A DNA stretch of 64,000 bases, taken from CAZSMC01 sp964607755. Lineage in GTDB: Bacteria; Zhuqueibacterota; Zhuqueibacteria; Residuimicrobiales; Krinioviventaceae. Positions 43,801 to 52,392 of the stretch are shown piece by piece (the stretch's first letter is position 1; each line of letters begins with the position of its first letter). The position numbers and the translations under genes were made by a program. Under the pieces are notes generated by a model, which made no database searches, was not told the origin of the DNA, and was given only the letters and a program-made list of their open reading frames with translations. The stretch lies in NCBI GenBank assembly GCA_964607755.1, contig CAZSMC010000013.1, positions 17,269-81,268 on the forward strand, written 5' to 3'.

Positions 43801-46663
43801 TATCGTCAGCCAGGTTATTCCACGTTGCCCCGCTATCGCGGCTTAAAGCGATAGCAACCGTGGCGCCGGTGCTTTCAGAGTCCCAGGTGATAGGATACTC
43901 TGAGCCGATCTCCCAGCTTTCACCACCGTTTGGGGCGGTAATGGTCACACGTGGTTCCGGAGTAATTGAAAACACAGCGTCGCTCGTGTCTGATATTGTG
44001 TTGTCAAGAGTCCAGACTCTGATCAGGCATTCGTCAGAAGGAGTGCCATTTACCAGCCAGCTCAGGTTACCGCTTGCGGCCGGGCTTTCGCCGATACTGG
44101 TCCAGCTACCGCCATTGTTGCGGGACAACTCTATTCTTACATTCCCGTCAATACCAAGGGCATCCCAGCTTATGGTATGTTGCGTATTAATTGGCCATTC
44201 TTCACCACCGTTAGGTGATATCACAGTGATCTCTCCCTGGCTAACATCGATGGGAAGGAACTCGAGATAGTCCACCCGGGCATATTCACCCGCACTTCGG
44301 GTTAGCTCTATTGTTATTCTATCTCCCAGGGAAAATTCAACCTCGCCAAGGTCACGCTTTTTATACACATCATCTTCATGAGAATCATCCCATAACCAGT
44401 TGTCTATTACATTGCCGTTTATTTTCACTATGGCACGACTTGCACCATCGATTTCATCCAAATAGCGTAAATAGAAATGGTAAAGACCTGGCAGCAAGTC
44501 AAACTCGTAGCTAAGTGTGGCTGTGGGAACGCCGTGAGGCAGAGCTGTCACCTGGCCTCCACTTGCCCCTGGCCGGTCTTGTATTTCAACTCCTGGTGAA
44601 TGGTCGATGTCTTCGGCTTCGACAATTTCGGAGGTACTGGTGTTCTCGACAATTGAAAAAGGCGCATCGCTCACGTCCTGATTGGCGGGATCCTCATTGT
44701 CTGTTATTCGAACAAGACAATTGAGTGAGATAGAGTCTGGGAGGAACCAGTCGAATCGCCCGCTGTTCGGTGCATCTGTCCGCAGAACAGTCCAGTGCAT
44801 GCCATTATCCAGAGAATATTCAACAGTGACTCGCCTATTGGGATTAGTCCCTATCCATTCAATGACTTGAGGTGAATTAGCTTCCCATTCTTCACCGCCA
44901 TTAGGCGATGTGATCATGATTTGAGTGGCTTTTTTAATGGTAAAAACCCAGTCGCTTTTATCAGAAGGATAGCCATCTCTGGCATCTGATATCCGAACGA
45001 CACCTTTGGGTGTGGGAGTATCTGGCACGATCCAATCGTACGCCCCTACATCAGGGTAACTATTTACGATTGTACGAAAATTTTTATTATACTCTGTGGT
45101 GTATTCAATTTTAACTCGGTCCACATCGGGATCAGGAGTCCAGCGAATGGTTTCCGTGCTGCCAACGTAAAAAACTTCATCTCCATTGGGATACGTGACG
45201 GTGAGCTCCATTTCCTGTGCGGAATACATGTACACTTTGCCGGCATCTTCACCAGAATCATCGTTGTGGTATGCAGAGATGAGAATATCGTTCAAGCCAT
45301 CGCCATTGATGTCTCCGTTACCAGAGCAGGAAAATCCCGAATGGTCGCCCTCATTTACACCTGTGAATTTTATGTCCGAATCATCGACGTGCATTTCATT
45401 ATTCCAGGTATCCCGCCCGTAAAAGACGTATGAAACACCGGCTTCTGATCTGGAATTGGCGTTGGCTTTTGAAATGCCAATGATAAAGTCGTCGTAGCCA
45501 TTCTGATTGAGATCACCAAGGCTGGAAATATCATGGCCTATATCGTCGAACTCGTTATTGGCTGAAATTTTGACATCAGCCGCTAAGGACACATCCTGAT
45601 TGGATTGCATGGAAATATTTTTGCCGAGAAGAACATAGAAAATAGATCGTGAAGTACTAAACAATACATCATCAAGTCCATCGTCATCAATATCACCAAG
45701 GCTGGCGACGTTCCAGCCGAGATCATGGCGCGGACCCGGTCCATGCCAGGATGCATCCGCTTCAGAGAGGCTAACATTATTACCAAATTGTTCTCTGGAT
45801 TTTCCTAAAATAAGATAAACTTTTCCGGCATAATTCATGTCGTCATATTCAGCATAATTGGCGCTAACCAGAAAATCGCCTAAACCATCACCATTCACAT
45901 CTCCGGCTTCGGACACCCGATGGCCTGCCCAATCACCTTCTGATTCTGCCAAAAAACTGGCATCGGCATCGGTGAGACTTGCATGGTCTGGCCACTCATT
46001 CGTTGGTTTACCAAAGATAATATAAATCTTACCGGCATTCGGTCCAACAGTTGAATTGAACCCGGCACCGATGATAATATCATCATAATTGTCTCCGTCC
46101 AGATCGCCAACACCGCGAACGTGGGTTGCTTCGGCACGGGGATCATCACCGGTATAAATGACATCTGCCTCAGCCAACGAATGGCTGCCTTGCCACTTGC
46201 TTGACGAACCGAAAAAGATGTAAACCCGGCCGAGCCGGTTGCCGCCTTGCGATGCCTGGGTTTTTTTGATGCTAATGGCAAAGTCTTGGATACCATCATT
46301 GTTGACGTCGCCTATGCCAAAAGCATCGTGAGAAGCTTCGTTGCCTATCATCTCGCCGTGAAATGTTGCATCAGCTTCAGTCAAAGGCAAATTATAACTC
46401 CAACCACTGGTTTTGCCGTAAAAGAGATAAACACGTCCGGCGTCCGCAGCTTCACCCATATCCCATTTTGGAGCGGTTGCGAGAAAATCGTCAAAACCGT
46501 CGTCATTCACGTCTCCGATTATAGTGACATGGTGCCCTGCCAAATCTCCGGGACGTTCACCAAGAAATGATACCGGTAACGAGCTGAGAGCTATTTCCTG
46601 ACCAGCGTTAGCGAAATTCCATAGAACCATTATTAACCAGAATAGAAGCGCTGCTTTTTTCAT
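40817..46663 (-). CDS. Giant secreted FG-GAP / Ig-repeat protein with C-terminal sorting domain
   Basis: About 1948 residues. The start at 46663 is chosen because GAGGA lies eight bases upstream and it exposes a signal peptide (MKKAALLFWLIMVLW, cleavage near Ala-Asn-Ala). Residues ~25-490 hold seven FG-GAP/integrin-type repeats with calcium loops such as GDVNDDGFDDF. Then come two Ig-like repeats starting with PNGGEEW-type motifs, a carbohydrate-binding-like module (about 690-825), and eleven more such repeats of ~90 residues. The last 90 residues are a FlgD-like domain opening YALQQNYPNPFNPATN. It is probably a surface or matrix adhesin. Divergent from the dcw cluster. Confidence 0.92.
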   Translation of the reverse strand: MKKAALLFWLIMVLWNFANAGQEIALSSLPVSFLGERPGDLAGHHVTIIGDVNDDGFDDFLATAPKWDMGEAADAGRVYLFYGKTSGWSYNLPLTEADATFHGEMIGNEASHDAFGIGDVNNDGIQDFAISIKKTQASQGGNRLGRVYIFFGSSSKWQGSHSLAEADVIYTGDDPRAEATHVRGVGDLDGDNYDDIIIGAGFNSTVGPNAGKIYIIFGKPTNEWPDHASLTDADASFLAESEGDWAGHRVSEAGDVNGDGLGDFLVSANYAEYDDMNYAGKVYLILGKSREQFGNNVSLSEADASWHGPGPRHDLGWNVASLGDIDDDGLDDVLFSTSRSIFYVLLGKNISMQSNQDVSLAADVKISANNEFDDIGHDISSLGDLNQNGYDDFIIGISKANANSRSEAGVSYVFYGRDTWNNEMHVDDSDIKFTGVNEGDHSGFSCSGNGDINGDGLNDILISAYHNDDSGEDAGKVYMYSAQEMELTVTYPNGDEVFYVGSTETIRWTPDPDVDRVKIEYTTEYNKNFRTIVNSYPDVGAYDWIVPDTPTPKGVVRISDARDGYPSDKSDWVFTIKKATQIMITSPNGGEEWEANSPQVIEWIGTNPNRRVTVEYSLDNGMHWTVLRTDAPNSGRFDWFLPDSISLNCLVRITDNEDPANQDVSDAPFSIVENTSTSEIVEAEDIDHSPGVEIQDRPGASGGQVTALPHGVPTATLSYEFDLLPGLYHFYLRYLDEIDGASRAIVKINGNVIDNWLWDDSHEDDVYKKRDLGEVEFSLGDRITIELTRSAGEYARVDYLEFLPIDVSQGEITVISPNGGEEWPINTQHTISWDALGIDGNVRIELSRNNGGSWTSIGESPAASGNLSWLVNGTPSDECLIRVWTLDNTISDTSDAVFSITPEPRVTITAPNGGESWEIGSEYPITWDSESTGATVAIALSRDSGATWNNLADDTANDGSFTWTATAPASDSCLVRVTDNQYGATDTSDALFSIDYPPSVTVTLPNGGEEWEIGTEQQIHWTVVNVTGNVNIDLSRNNGQNWTRLASRPASDNRWTLTVAGPASDECLVRIQSENDNNVSDVSDSTFSIAEPPSITVTEPNGGEEWEIGTEQQIKWTRVNVTGNVNIDFSRNNGQDWTRLVTVPVADNSWTWTVQGPESGNCLVRVQTTDGNVADTSDAVFTIKKPPSITVIAPNGGEAWYIDTDQMIRWTTVNIESDMNIQLSRNKGAGWTTLGSVSPTDSVFEWTVEGPVSDDCLVRIAIKDGSVADTSDAVFSIEEKPSITVTSPNGGERWQTGETYNITWESVNISNQVNLNISRDNGKTWTQLWDKVENDGSYPWKVNIQPSDSCLVQVADAAGAASDESDEMFAVVPPPSLTVLRPDGGEIWYIGDTQTVEWSVADYEGTVHVELSRDNGQEWSDLATDYSETSLAWNVDGPESESCLVRVSTSDGKVQDTSDSTFSVMEPPYLTVTSPAANDQWEIGSTKTIQWESFRSSGMVSIWLNRQATQDSTAFVMFADSVLDTGNYDWHIDSEASDQCIIKVQDLEKDVAGTSGLFELFYPPELTVLAPNGGEIWNIGSEQNIRWTSSHYDGVLDIELSRDSGESWRTLAENVSANGTFQWTVTEPVSDSCLIRLISETGAVSDTSDSTFSIRPKPDLLVTRPAGGERWTIGSQEQVTWDTKNTSGIVTISLSRDGGSSWESVADSVVDNGSYTWTVTGPASQKCYIVVADIDGTPSDRCDQTFAIVERPAITVTNPNGQETWEVGSDVPIEWSATNIGQTVMIELSRDNGSSWETLTKEAENTESWIWNVTEPISIMCLVRIADSTGTVADTSDAVFTIKYATGVSRVSSEIPDEYALQQNYPNPFNPATNIVYQLPQASRVRLSIYNVRGTLVRSLVDEEQAPGTYRVEWDGRDDLGQQLSSGLYFYRIIADSFEKTQRMMLMK

Positions 46664-47069
46664 CCAGATATCCTCATTTGTTTTGGTCATTATTTGGGGT
46701 TTATTAGAGTATGAAAAAGATTTGTTCACTTTTGATACATTGTCGCAGAAATGAAATTTTTGAATGTGCCATATGAGCTAAAATTAAAAATATAAATATA
46801 AATAAAAAATAAAGAAAATAAAAGTTAGATTTTAATTAATTGTAAATTAAATAAAATTAAAAAGATATAAAATAAAACCTGCGCCTCTTTTTTTGCCTGA
46901 AAATCCAGGCCCTGATTTTTTGTATCCGTAAATTAAAAAGCATATTTTGGTGAATTTTGGCAAAAATAGGACCACTTGTTTTTTTGCTTTTCTTTGTGGA
47001 AAAAAAAATTAGATACTGTTTCCTTTAGTTTTTTTTGAGGTTATTGATTCTCCAATTTTATTTTTTTGC

Positions 47070-47097
47070 TTGACTTTTACAAATCACCTTGTTAACT
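47070..47097 (+). promoter_or_regulatory. Candidate promoter of the dcw cluster
   Basis: TTGACT (47070-47075) with a weak -10 TTAACT (47092-47097) and about 16 bp spacing, roughly 60 bp before the mraZ start. The -10 match is only three of six. Confidence 0.35.
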
Positions 47098-47102
47098 TTG
47101 CA

Positions 47103-47124
47103 TGGAATAGGTGAATAGCGGTGA
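47103..47124 (+). promoter_or_regulatory. Possible MraZ operator repeats
   Basis: GGTGA occurs at 47110-47114 and 47120-47124, exactly 10 bp apart, with a degenerate TGGAA at 47103-47107, just downstream of the candidate promoter. MraZ in other bacteria binds three short G-rich direct repeats of about 10-bp spacing upstream of its own gene. The sequence here differs from the E. coli TGGGN form. Confidence 0.4.
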
Positions 47125-47158
47125 TTGTTGTCATATTTTATTAATTTTATGGTGAATT

Positions 47159-47608
47159 TTGACAGGTATTATTGGAAAATTTACAGTCACTTTCGATCCA
47201 AAGAGCGGCCGGCTATCCATACCTGCCCGTCACCGTAAAGCGATTCCTGAGAAACAACGTGACGAACTATATCTTACGCGCGGTTTTGACAGATGCGTAA
47301 CAGGATATTATAAGGATAGTTGGGATGAATTCAAAAACAAAATAACAGATAAATCGCTTCCGCTAAAAGATAGATATGCCTTAAAACGGGAATTTATCGG
47401 ACGTCTGAGTCCGGCGACTTTTGATAAACAAGGACGCGTGACTTTGAGCGCAGATCTTGTCAAATATGCCAATCTGGAAAATCAAGATGAAGCCATTGTT
47501 GTGGGATGTGAAGACTGTATAGAAATCTGGAATCCGAATGACTATGAACAAGAGTCCAAAAACACAGATCAAATTGTTTCAAATTTACTTAATGAAGGTC
47601 GTTTGTAG
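47159..47608 (+). CDS. mraZ: Transcriptional regulator MraZ
   Basis: Protein of 149 residues made of two SpoVT/AbrB-like halves. The first contains FTVTFDPKSGRLSIPARHR and the second FIGRLSPATFDKQGRVTLS, with the family's conserved Asp-x-x-Gly-Arg core in each. MraZ forms a ring and represses the dcw promoter. The start is TTG at 47159; the ATG and GTG just upstream are in another frame, so the start is unusual and weakly supported by GGTG. It heads an eleven-gene co-directional cluster. The second half is complete, so the protein should be functional. Confidence 0.9.
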   Translation: MTGIIGKFTVTFDPKSGRLSIPARHRKAIPEKQRDELYLTRGFDRCVTGYYKDSWDEFKNKITDKSLPLKDRYALKREFIGRLSPATFDKQGRVTLSADLVKYANLENQDEAIVVGCEDCIEIWNPNDYEQESKNTDQIVSNLLNEGRL

Positions 47609-47629
47609 AAAGAAAAGTGGTTTTGAAAT

Positions 47630-48562
47630 TTGTCAAATGAATATCACAAATCCGTGCTTACCGATGCTGTTGTCGAGGCGCTTAATGTGGCCTCGGCTGC
47701 TGTGATCGCTGATGTGTGCCTTGGAGATGGCGGACACGCCAAAGCGTTGCTCGAAAGCGCGGCACATGTCAAAGTGATCGGCATCGATCAAGACCAAAAG
47801 GCGATTGACCGCGCCAGCGAACGCCTGGAAGAATTTGGTTCTCGCTTTGTTCCTGTGCACGGTAATTTTCGCGATCTTGTGCCACTCTTGAACTCTGTTT
47901 CTGTACAACGTGTCGATGGTATCATTGCTGATCTGGGGGTTTCTATGTTACAAATTACTCGTCCGGAGCGAGGTTTTATGTTTTCCGAAAAAGGACCACT
48001 GGATATGCGAATGAATCCGGAAGAACAGGATGAAACCGCTGAGGATGTTGTCAATGAGCTGGATGAAAAAGAACTGGCAGATATTTTTTATCAATACGGT
48101 GAAGAGCGTCAGAGCCGGCGTATTGGCCGTTTTATCGTGTCTGAACGACGAAATGGCCGAATTCAAACCACTCAGCAGCTCGCTGATATTGTTCGAAAAG
48201 CTGTCGGAGAACGCTTTGTGATAAAATCGCTTGCCCGGGTGTTTCAAGCGTTGCGAATTTACATAAATCACGAACTGGAAAATCTCGAGTATTTCCTAAA
48301 TCAAACGTTGGCGGTATTAAATCAAGGTGGCAGGCTGGCTGTGATTGACTATCATTCGCTGGAAGGCAAAATAGTCAAACAATTTATACAGCGGGAAGCG
48401 GATCCGTGCATCTGCCCAAAGGATATCCCGGTGTGCGTATGTGGACGGCAGCCGCGTTTGAAATTCGTTCACAAACTTGTAAAGCCATCCGCTGAAGAAA
48501 TTGAACGCACTCCAGGCGCCCGTTCAGCCCGGTTACGGGTTGCTGAAAAATTACAGGACTGA
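47630..48562 (+). CDS. rsmH: 16S rRNA (cytosine-1402-N4)-methyltransferase
   Basis: Protein of 310 residues that methylates N4 of C1402 in the ribosomal P site. The order of motifs fits RsmH: HKSVLTDAVVEAL, the SAM loop DVCLGDGGHA, the IADLGVSMLQ strand, FSEKGPLDMRMN, the inserted helical domain, RVFQALRIYINHEL, DYHSLEGKIVKQF, and a Cys-rich CICPKDIPVCVC segment before the C-terminus. The SAM loop has Gly-Asp-Gly-Gly where Gly-Gly-Gly-Gly is usual. The start is TTG at 47630, preceded by a weak site. Second gene of the dcw cluster, 22 bp after mraZ. Confidence 0.95.
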   Translation: MSNEYHKSVLTDAVVEALNVASAAVIADVCLGDGGHAKALLESAAHVKVIGIDQDQKAIDRASERLEEFGSRFVPVHGNFRDLVPLLNSVSVQRVDGIIADLGVSMLQITRPERGFMFSEKGPLDMRMNPEEQDETAEDVVNELDEKELADIFYQYGEERQSRRIGRFIVSERRNGRIQTTQQLADIVRKAVGERFVIKSLARVFQALRIYINHELENLEYFLNQTLAVLNQGGRLAVIDYHSLEGKIVKQFIQREADPCICPKDIPVCVCGRQPRLKFVHKLVKPSAEEIERTPGARSARLRVAEKLQD

Positions 48563-48883
48563 ATGATGTCAGCGCGAAAACGACAATATCCCCGCAAAGT
48601 CCGCGAAAAAATAAAATGGGGAAAATATGCTGTTCTCGTGCTGGTGTTGTTTATTTTTTATTTGTTCGGCAATGTGTGGCAAAGTGTTTTTATCACACGG
48701 CTCACCCAGCGCAACGCACGATTAAATTCGGAACTTTTAAGAATTCAGGCAGAGAATGCCTTGCTGCACGTTGAGATTGAAAAGCTAAAAGATCCACACC
48801 GCATTCGAAATATACTGGAAAATCAAATTCCTTTGACCGATGCGGAAACCATTAATATTTTCAGAGAAAATCAAAACGAATAG
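48563..48883 (+). CDS. ftsL: FtsL-like division protein
   Basis: Small bitopic protein of 106 residues: basic N-terminus, one transmembrane helix (about 22-40), then a coiled coil with leucine heptads (about 45-85) ending PHRIRNILENQIPLT. Size, topology and position between rsmH and the PBP gene identify it as FtsL, although sequence alone would not, since FtsL diverges fast. The start overlaps the end of rsmH (the ATG-ATG pair begins directly after its TGA). It should bridge FtsQ-like and FtsW/PBP proteins at the septum. Confidence 0.8.
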   Translation: MMSARKRQYPRKVREKIKWGKYAVLVLVLFIFYLFGNVWQSVFITRLTQRNARLNSELLRIQAENALLHVEIEKLKDPHRIRNILENQIPLTDAETINIFRENQNE

Positions 48884-48891
48884 GTTGCAGG

Positions 48892-51003
48892 GTGGCTCGA
48901 AAAAGAAATCAACAGAATCCAAGAATGACCACAACCGTTGTGATTGTAACGGCCTTGTTCGCCTTATTAGCCTTTCGCCTGTTCGAAGTGCAGATTATCG
49001 AGCACAAGAAATATGTCAAAAAAGCTGAAGGGCAACACTTTCAAAAGCAGGATTTAATGCCCCGTCGCGGTAAAGTGTATGACCGGAACCAGGAACCTCT
49101 GGCGATCAATGTCCCTGCTGTCACAGTTATTGTCAATAAAAAACAAGTACAGGACCGTTATCGCCTGGCTGTCCAGTGCGCCCAGGTTCTTGACCTGGAT
49201 GCTGAGACCATTCTTAAAAAGCTCGATCAGTCCGGTGATTTTATCGAGATTGCACGCAAGTGTTCTATGCAGGACTGGAATCGGTTGAAAGAGTTGGAGC
49301 TTAACGGGCTTGATAGCAGAAAAGAGTACAAACGCCAATATCCGAAAGGCAAAACCGGCAGTCAGATTGTCGGGTTTACCGATATAGATGGTATTGGTCG
49401 GACCGGCATCGAAGGCGCTCAAAATTCAATAGTGCAGGGCAAGCCCGGCCTGGAGATTCTGATTAAAACGGCAACTTCCCAGGCCTTTCCCCATCCCCGG
49501 TATCGCCGCCGGACAGCTATACACGGAGATGATGTCGTTTTGACAATCGATTACCGCTACCAGCGCATTCTGGAAGAAGAAATTGAACGAACAGTGCAAC
49601 AGTACAATGCAGAGAGCGGCACTGCTGTTTTGATGAATCCGAAAACCGGAGAAATATTTGCCATGTGTTCAGTACCTTTGTATGATGCCAATAACTACCG
49701 GAAATACAGCATGGATTCATGGCGATTGCGGGCTATCACAGATCAATTCGAACCCGGTTCAACATTCAAAGTTCCGGTAATGGCTGCCATGCTGGATGCC
49801 GGTTACCGGAAACCTTCGGATACGGTTTTTGCGGAAAACGGTGTTTTTGAGGTTATGGGTGAAAAAATCCGTGACACCAGACCGCACGGAACCCTCACCA
49901 TGCGCGAGGTGATCGTCTATTCATCAAACATCGGTAATGCAAAGACAGTCCGCGAATTTGAAACTGAGACACTTTATAATTATCTGTATAATTTCGGCTT
50001 TGGACGAAAATCCGGCATCCAACTTTTAGGTGAAATCACTGGTCAGCTCAAAAAACCAGAGCAATGGTATCCTTTTACAAAACTTGCTATGTCTTATGGA
50101 CACGGTGTGGCTGTAACCCCGTTGCAGATGGCCTGTATGTTCTCGACGATCGCTAATGACGGTGTTTATGTCCCGCCAAAAATTATAAAAGGTTATCGCC
50201 AACAATCACGGTTTTACCCTTTTCACAATGAACAGGATAACCGGCGGGTTATTAGTGTCGAGACAGCGCGTTTAATGCGAACGTTTATGGCTGAAGTTGT
50301 TGACCGCGGCACAGGTGTGAATGCGAAAATGCCGCAACTAAGATTATGCGGGAAAACGGGTACAGCGCACATGGTGCGTTCGGGTGGTTATGGTTATTAC
50401 AAGCATCGATATATCGCTTCATTTGGCGGATTTTTCCCGGCCAAAAATCCCCAAATGTGTTTGTTCATCATGATACGGGATCCGAGAAATGCTTATTTTG
50501 GAGGCACTGTAGCTGCCCCGTGTTTCAAGCGCATCGTAAAACGTCTTGTTAACCTGGAGGGTGTTGACTATTTTCAGAATGACGCTTCTTCTGGTCAACG
50601 GCTGGCACACGAGGATTCTTTATTCGTTCCCAATTTCACAGGTTTGCAGAAAAAAGATGCCCTCCGGCTGGCAAATTCGCTCGGGCTCCGTGCGCTGTGT
50701 CAGGGAGAGGGAAATGTTATTTTTGATCAGCATCCTGATGTCGGTGAGCAAACTGAAAAAAGAGACCGGGTCGTTCTGTTCACAAATATGAGTTCAGAAA
50801 CAAGCGCATCGGTTCCCAAAGTGGTCGGCATGTCTGTGCGGCGTGCTATGAATATTTTAGCTGACAATGATTTAAAATATGAAATTAACGGATTTGGCAA
50901 GGTTGTGCAACAAAATCCGCAACCAGGCGCCGTACTTGCTACCGGCGGAAAAGTAACGTTGCAATGCGATAACACCCTGGCGAATCATAAATTATTTAAT
51001 TAA
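48892..51003 (+). CDS. ftsI: Division penicillin-binding protein with two PASTA domains
   Basis: Class B PBP, 703 residues, start GTG at 48892. One transmembrane helix (12-30) anchors it. A dimerisation domain (about 50-235) opens with MPRRGKVYDRN. The transpeptidase domain has Ser290-x-x-Lys293 (GSTFK), Ser344-Ser-Asn346 and Lys488-Thr-Gly490. Two PASTA domains follow: VPNFTGLQKKDAL and VPKVVGMSVRRAM (about 575-700). PASTA domains on a cluster PBP resemble SpoVD/PBP2x of Firmicutes rather than E. coli FtsI. It crosslinks septal peptidoglycan with FtsW. The murF gene starts 6 bp after its stop. Confidence 0.95.
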   Translation: MARKRNQQNPRMTTTVVIVTALFALLAFRLFEVQIIEHKKYVKKAEGQHFQKQDLMPRRGKVYDRNQEPLAINVPAVTVIVNKKQVQDRYRLAVQCAQVLDLDAETILKKLDQSGDFIEIARKCSMQDWNRLKELELNGLDSRKEYKRQYPKGKTGSQIVGFTDIDGIGRTGIEGAQNSIVQGKPGLEILIKTATSQAFPHPRYRRRTAIHGDDVVLTIDYRYQRILEEEIERTVQQYNAESGTAVLMNPKTGEIFAMCSVPLYDANNYRKYSMDSWRLRAITDQFEPGSTFKVPVMAAMLDAGYRKPSDTVFAENGVFEVMGEKIRDTRPHGTLTMREVIVYSSNIGNAKTVREFETETLYNYLYNFGFGRKSGIQLLGEITGQLKKPEQWYPFTKLAMSYGHGVAVTPLQMACMFSTIANDGVYVPPKIIKGYRQQSRFYPFHNEQDNRRVISVETARLMRTFMAEVVDRGTGVNAKMPQLRLCGKTGTAHMVRSGGYGYYKHRYIASFGGFFPAKNPQMCLFIMIRDPRNAYFGGTVAAPCFKRIVKRLVNLEGVDYFQNDASSGQRLAHEDSLFVPNFTGLQKKDALRLANSLGLRALCQGEGNVIFDQHPDVGEQTEKRDRVVLFTNMSSETSASVPKVVGMSVRRAMNILADNDLKYEINGFGKVVQQNPQPGAVLATGGKVTLQCDNTLANHKLFN

Positions 51004-51009
51004 GGATTT

Positions 51010-52389
51010 ATGCGGGCGAGAATCAAAGACATATTAACAGTGCCGGACGTTCAGGCGCACTGGCAAGGCGATGCCTCGGGGCTTGAGGCCGAGTTTGTTG
51101 GCATTAGCACAGATTCCCGCACGGTTCGGAGTGGAGAACTCTTTTTTGCTCTCAAGGGCGAACATTTCGATGGGCATCAATATGTCCGGCAGGCGCTGGG
51201 AAAAAAGGCACTTGCTGCTGTGGTGAACAGTGATTGGCATCAGCAAAATCCGGACGTTCGTTCATGTGTTGTGGTGCAGGATACATTAAATGCTTATCAG
51301 GAACTGGCGCGAGCGCATCGAAAGAAATTGCACGTCCCGGTAGTGGCTTTGACCGGCAGTTCCGGCAAAACCACTACAAAAGAATACGTTTATGCTGTGC
51401 TGTCGCAAAAGTACCATGTTTTAAAAAGCAAAAAATCCTATAACAACCACGTCGGTGTGCCGGCTACACTGCTGGAATTAACAGCAGATCATGACCTGCT
51501 TGTTGCCGAACTCGGTACATCCCGATTTGGAGAATTGCACCGTTTGAGTTATTTGGTTGAACCAGATGTGTGCCTGTTATTAAATATTGGCTATGCGCAT
51601 CTGGAATTTTTCAGGAATCGGCAAGGCGTTGCACGCGCCAAGCTTGAGATTTTAGCACATGTAAAAAAAGACGGCACGGTCATTTATAATGCTGATGACG
51701 ATATCTTACGGGATCTTCAATATTCCACAAAAAGGCAAGTGAGTTTCGCGATAGAATCTCCAGCCGATGTTCATCCGGATGATCTTTCCTGCGACCGCCA
51801 GGGCCGATATCAATTCAGATTGCACGGCCGCAATATCAAACTTGAACTGCCTGGACGGCATAATGTTTTAAATGCCCTGGCTGCGGTAGCTACAGGACTA
51901 GAGTTCGGAGTTCCTGTCGACCAGATAAAGACCGGTCTGGAAGGTCTCAAGCACATTGAACGGCGCATGGATGTCATTCACAAAGATGATATTATTATTA
52001 TAAACGATTCTTATAACGCGAATCCGGGCAGTTGTTACAGCGCCATGGCAACCGCGGCAGATTTTGTTACTTCAGGCCGGCGAATTGGCGTGCTCGGCGA
52101 TATGTTAGAGTTGGGCGAAAGCGCTGCCAAAGAGCATGAAAACCTGGCTACCTTTGCGAAGCAATTTGATTTCGATTCGCTTTTTCTTTACGGCGAATTA
52201 ACTGCGCACACAAAAGCCAAAGCAAGCAATCAAGGCATAGAAGCTTTTCATTTTTCAGATCAGGACGAGCTTGTTCGAGCTCTCGAAAAGTATATGCAGC
52301 CCGGCGATCTTGTCCTTGTTAAAGGATCGCGCTCGATGCGGATGGAACATGTTGTCGAAGCGCTTGAAAAATATTATAAAAACGGGTGA
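51010..52389 (+). CDS. murF: UDP-N-acetylmuramoyl-tripeptide-D-alanyl-D-alanine ligase
   Basis: Mur ligase of 459 residues that adds D-Ala-D-Ala to UDP-MurNAc-tripeptide. Domain 1 has the STDSRTVRSGELFFALKGE sequence. The central ATP-binding loop is GSSGKTTTKE (about 116-125), followed by KSYNNHVGVP, which distinguishes MurF from MurE. The third domain starts NDSYNANPGSCYSAM and GVLGDMLELG. It directly follows the PBP gene; murE, which usually lies between the two, is absent. Confidence 0.94.
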   Translation: MRARIKDILTVPDVQAHWQGDASGLEAEFVGISTDSRTVRSGELFFALKGEHFDGHQYVRQALGKKALAAVVNSDWHQQNPDVRSCVVVQDTLNAYQELARAHRKKLHVPVVALTGSSGKTTTKEYVYAVLSQKYHVLKSKKSYNNHVGVPATLLELTADHDLLVAELGTSRFGELHRLSYLVEPDVCLLLNIGYAHLEFFRNRQGVARAKLEILAHVKKDGTVIYNADDDILRDLQYSTKRQVSFAIESPADVHPDDLSCDRQGRYQFRLHGRNIKLELPGRHNVLNALAAVATGLEFGVPVDQIKTGLEGLKHIERRMDVIHKDDIIIINDSYNANPGSCYSAMATAADFVTSGRRIGVLGDMLELGESAAKEHENLATFAKQFDFDSLFLYGELTAHTKAKASNQGIEAFHFSDQDELVRALEKYMQPGDLVLVKGSRSMRMEHVVEALEKYYKNG

Positions 52390-52392
52390 TCT

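Larger units (their letters stand above)
46664..47158. other. Very AT-rich divergent intergenic region upstream of mraZ
   Basis: No gene visible in about 495 bp. Long A/T runs dominate 46780-47060. A candidate mraZ promoter and GGTGA direct repeats lie in its last 90 bp and are listed separately. Confidence 0.6.
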
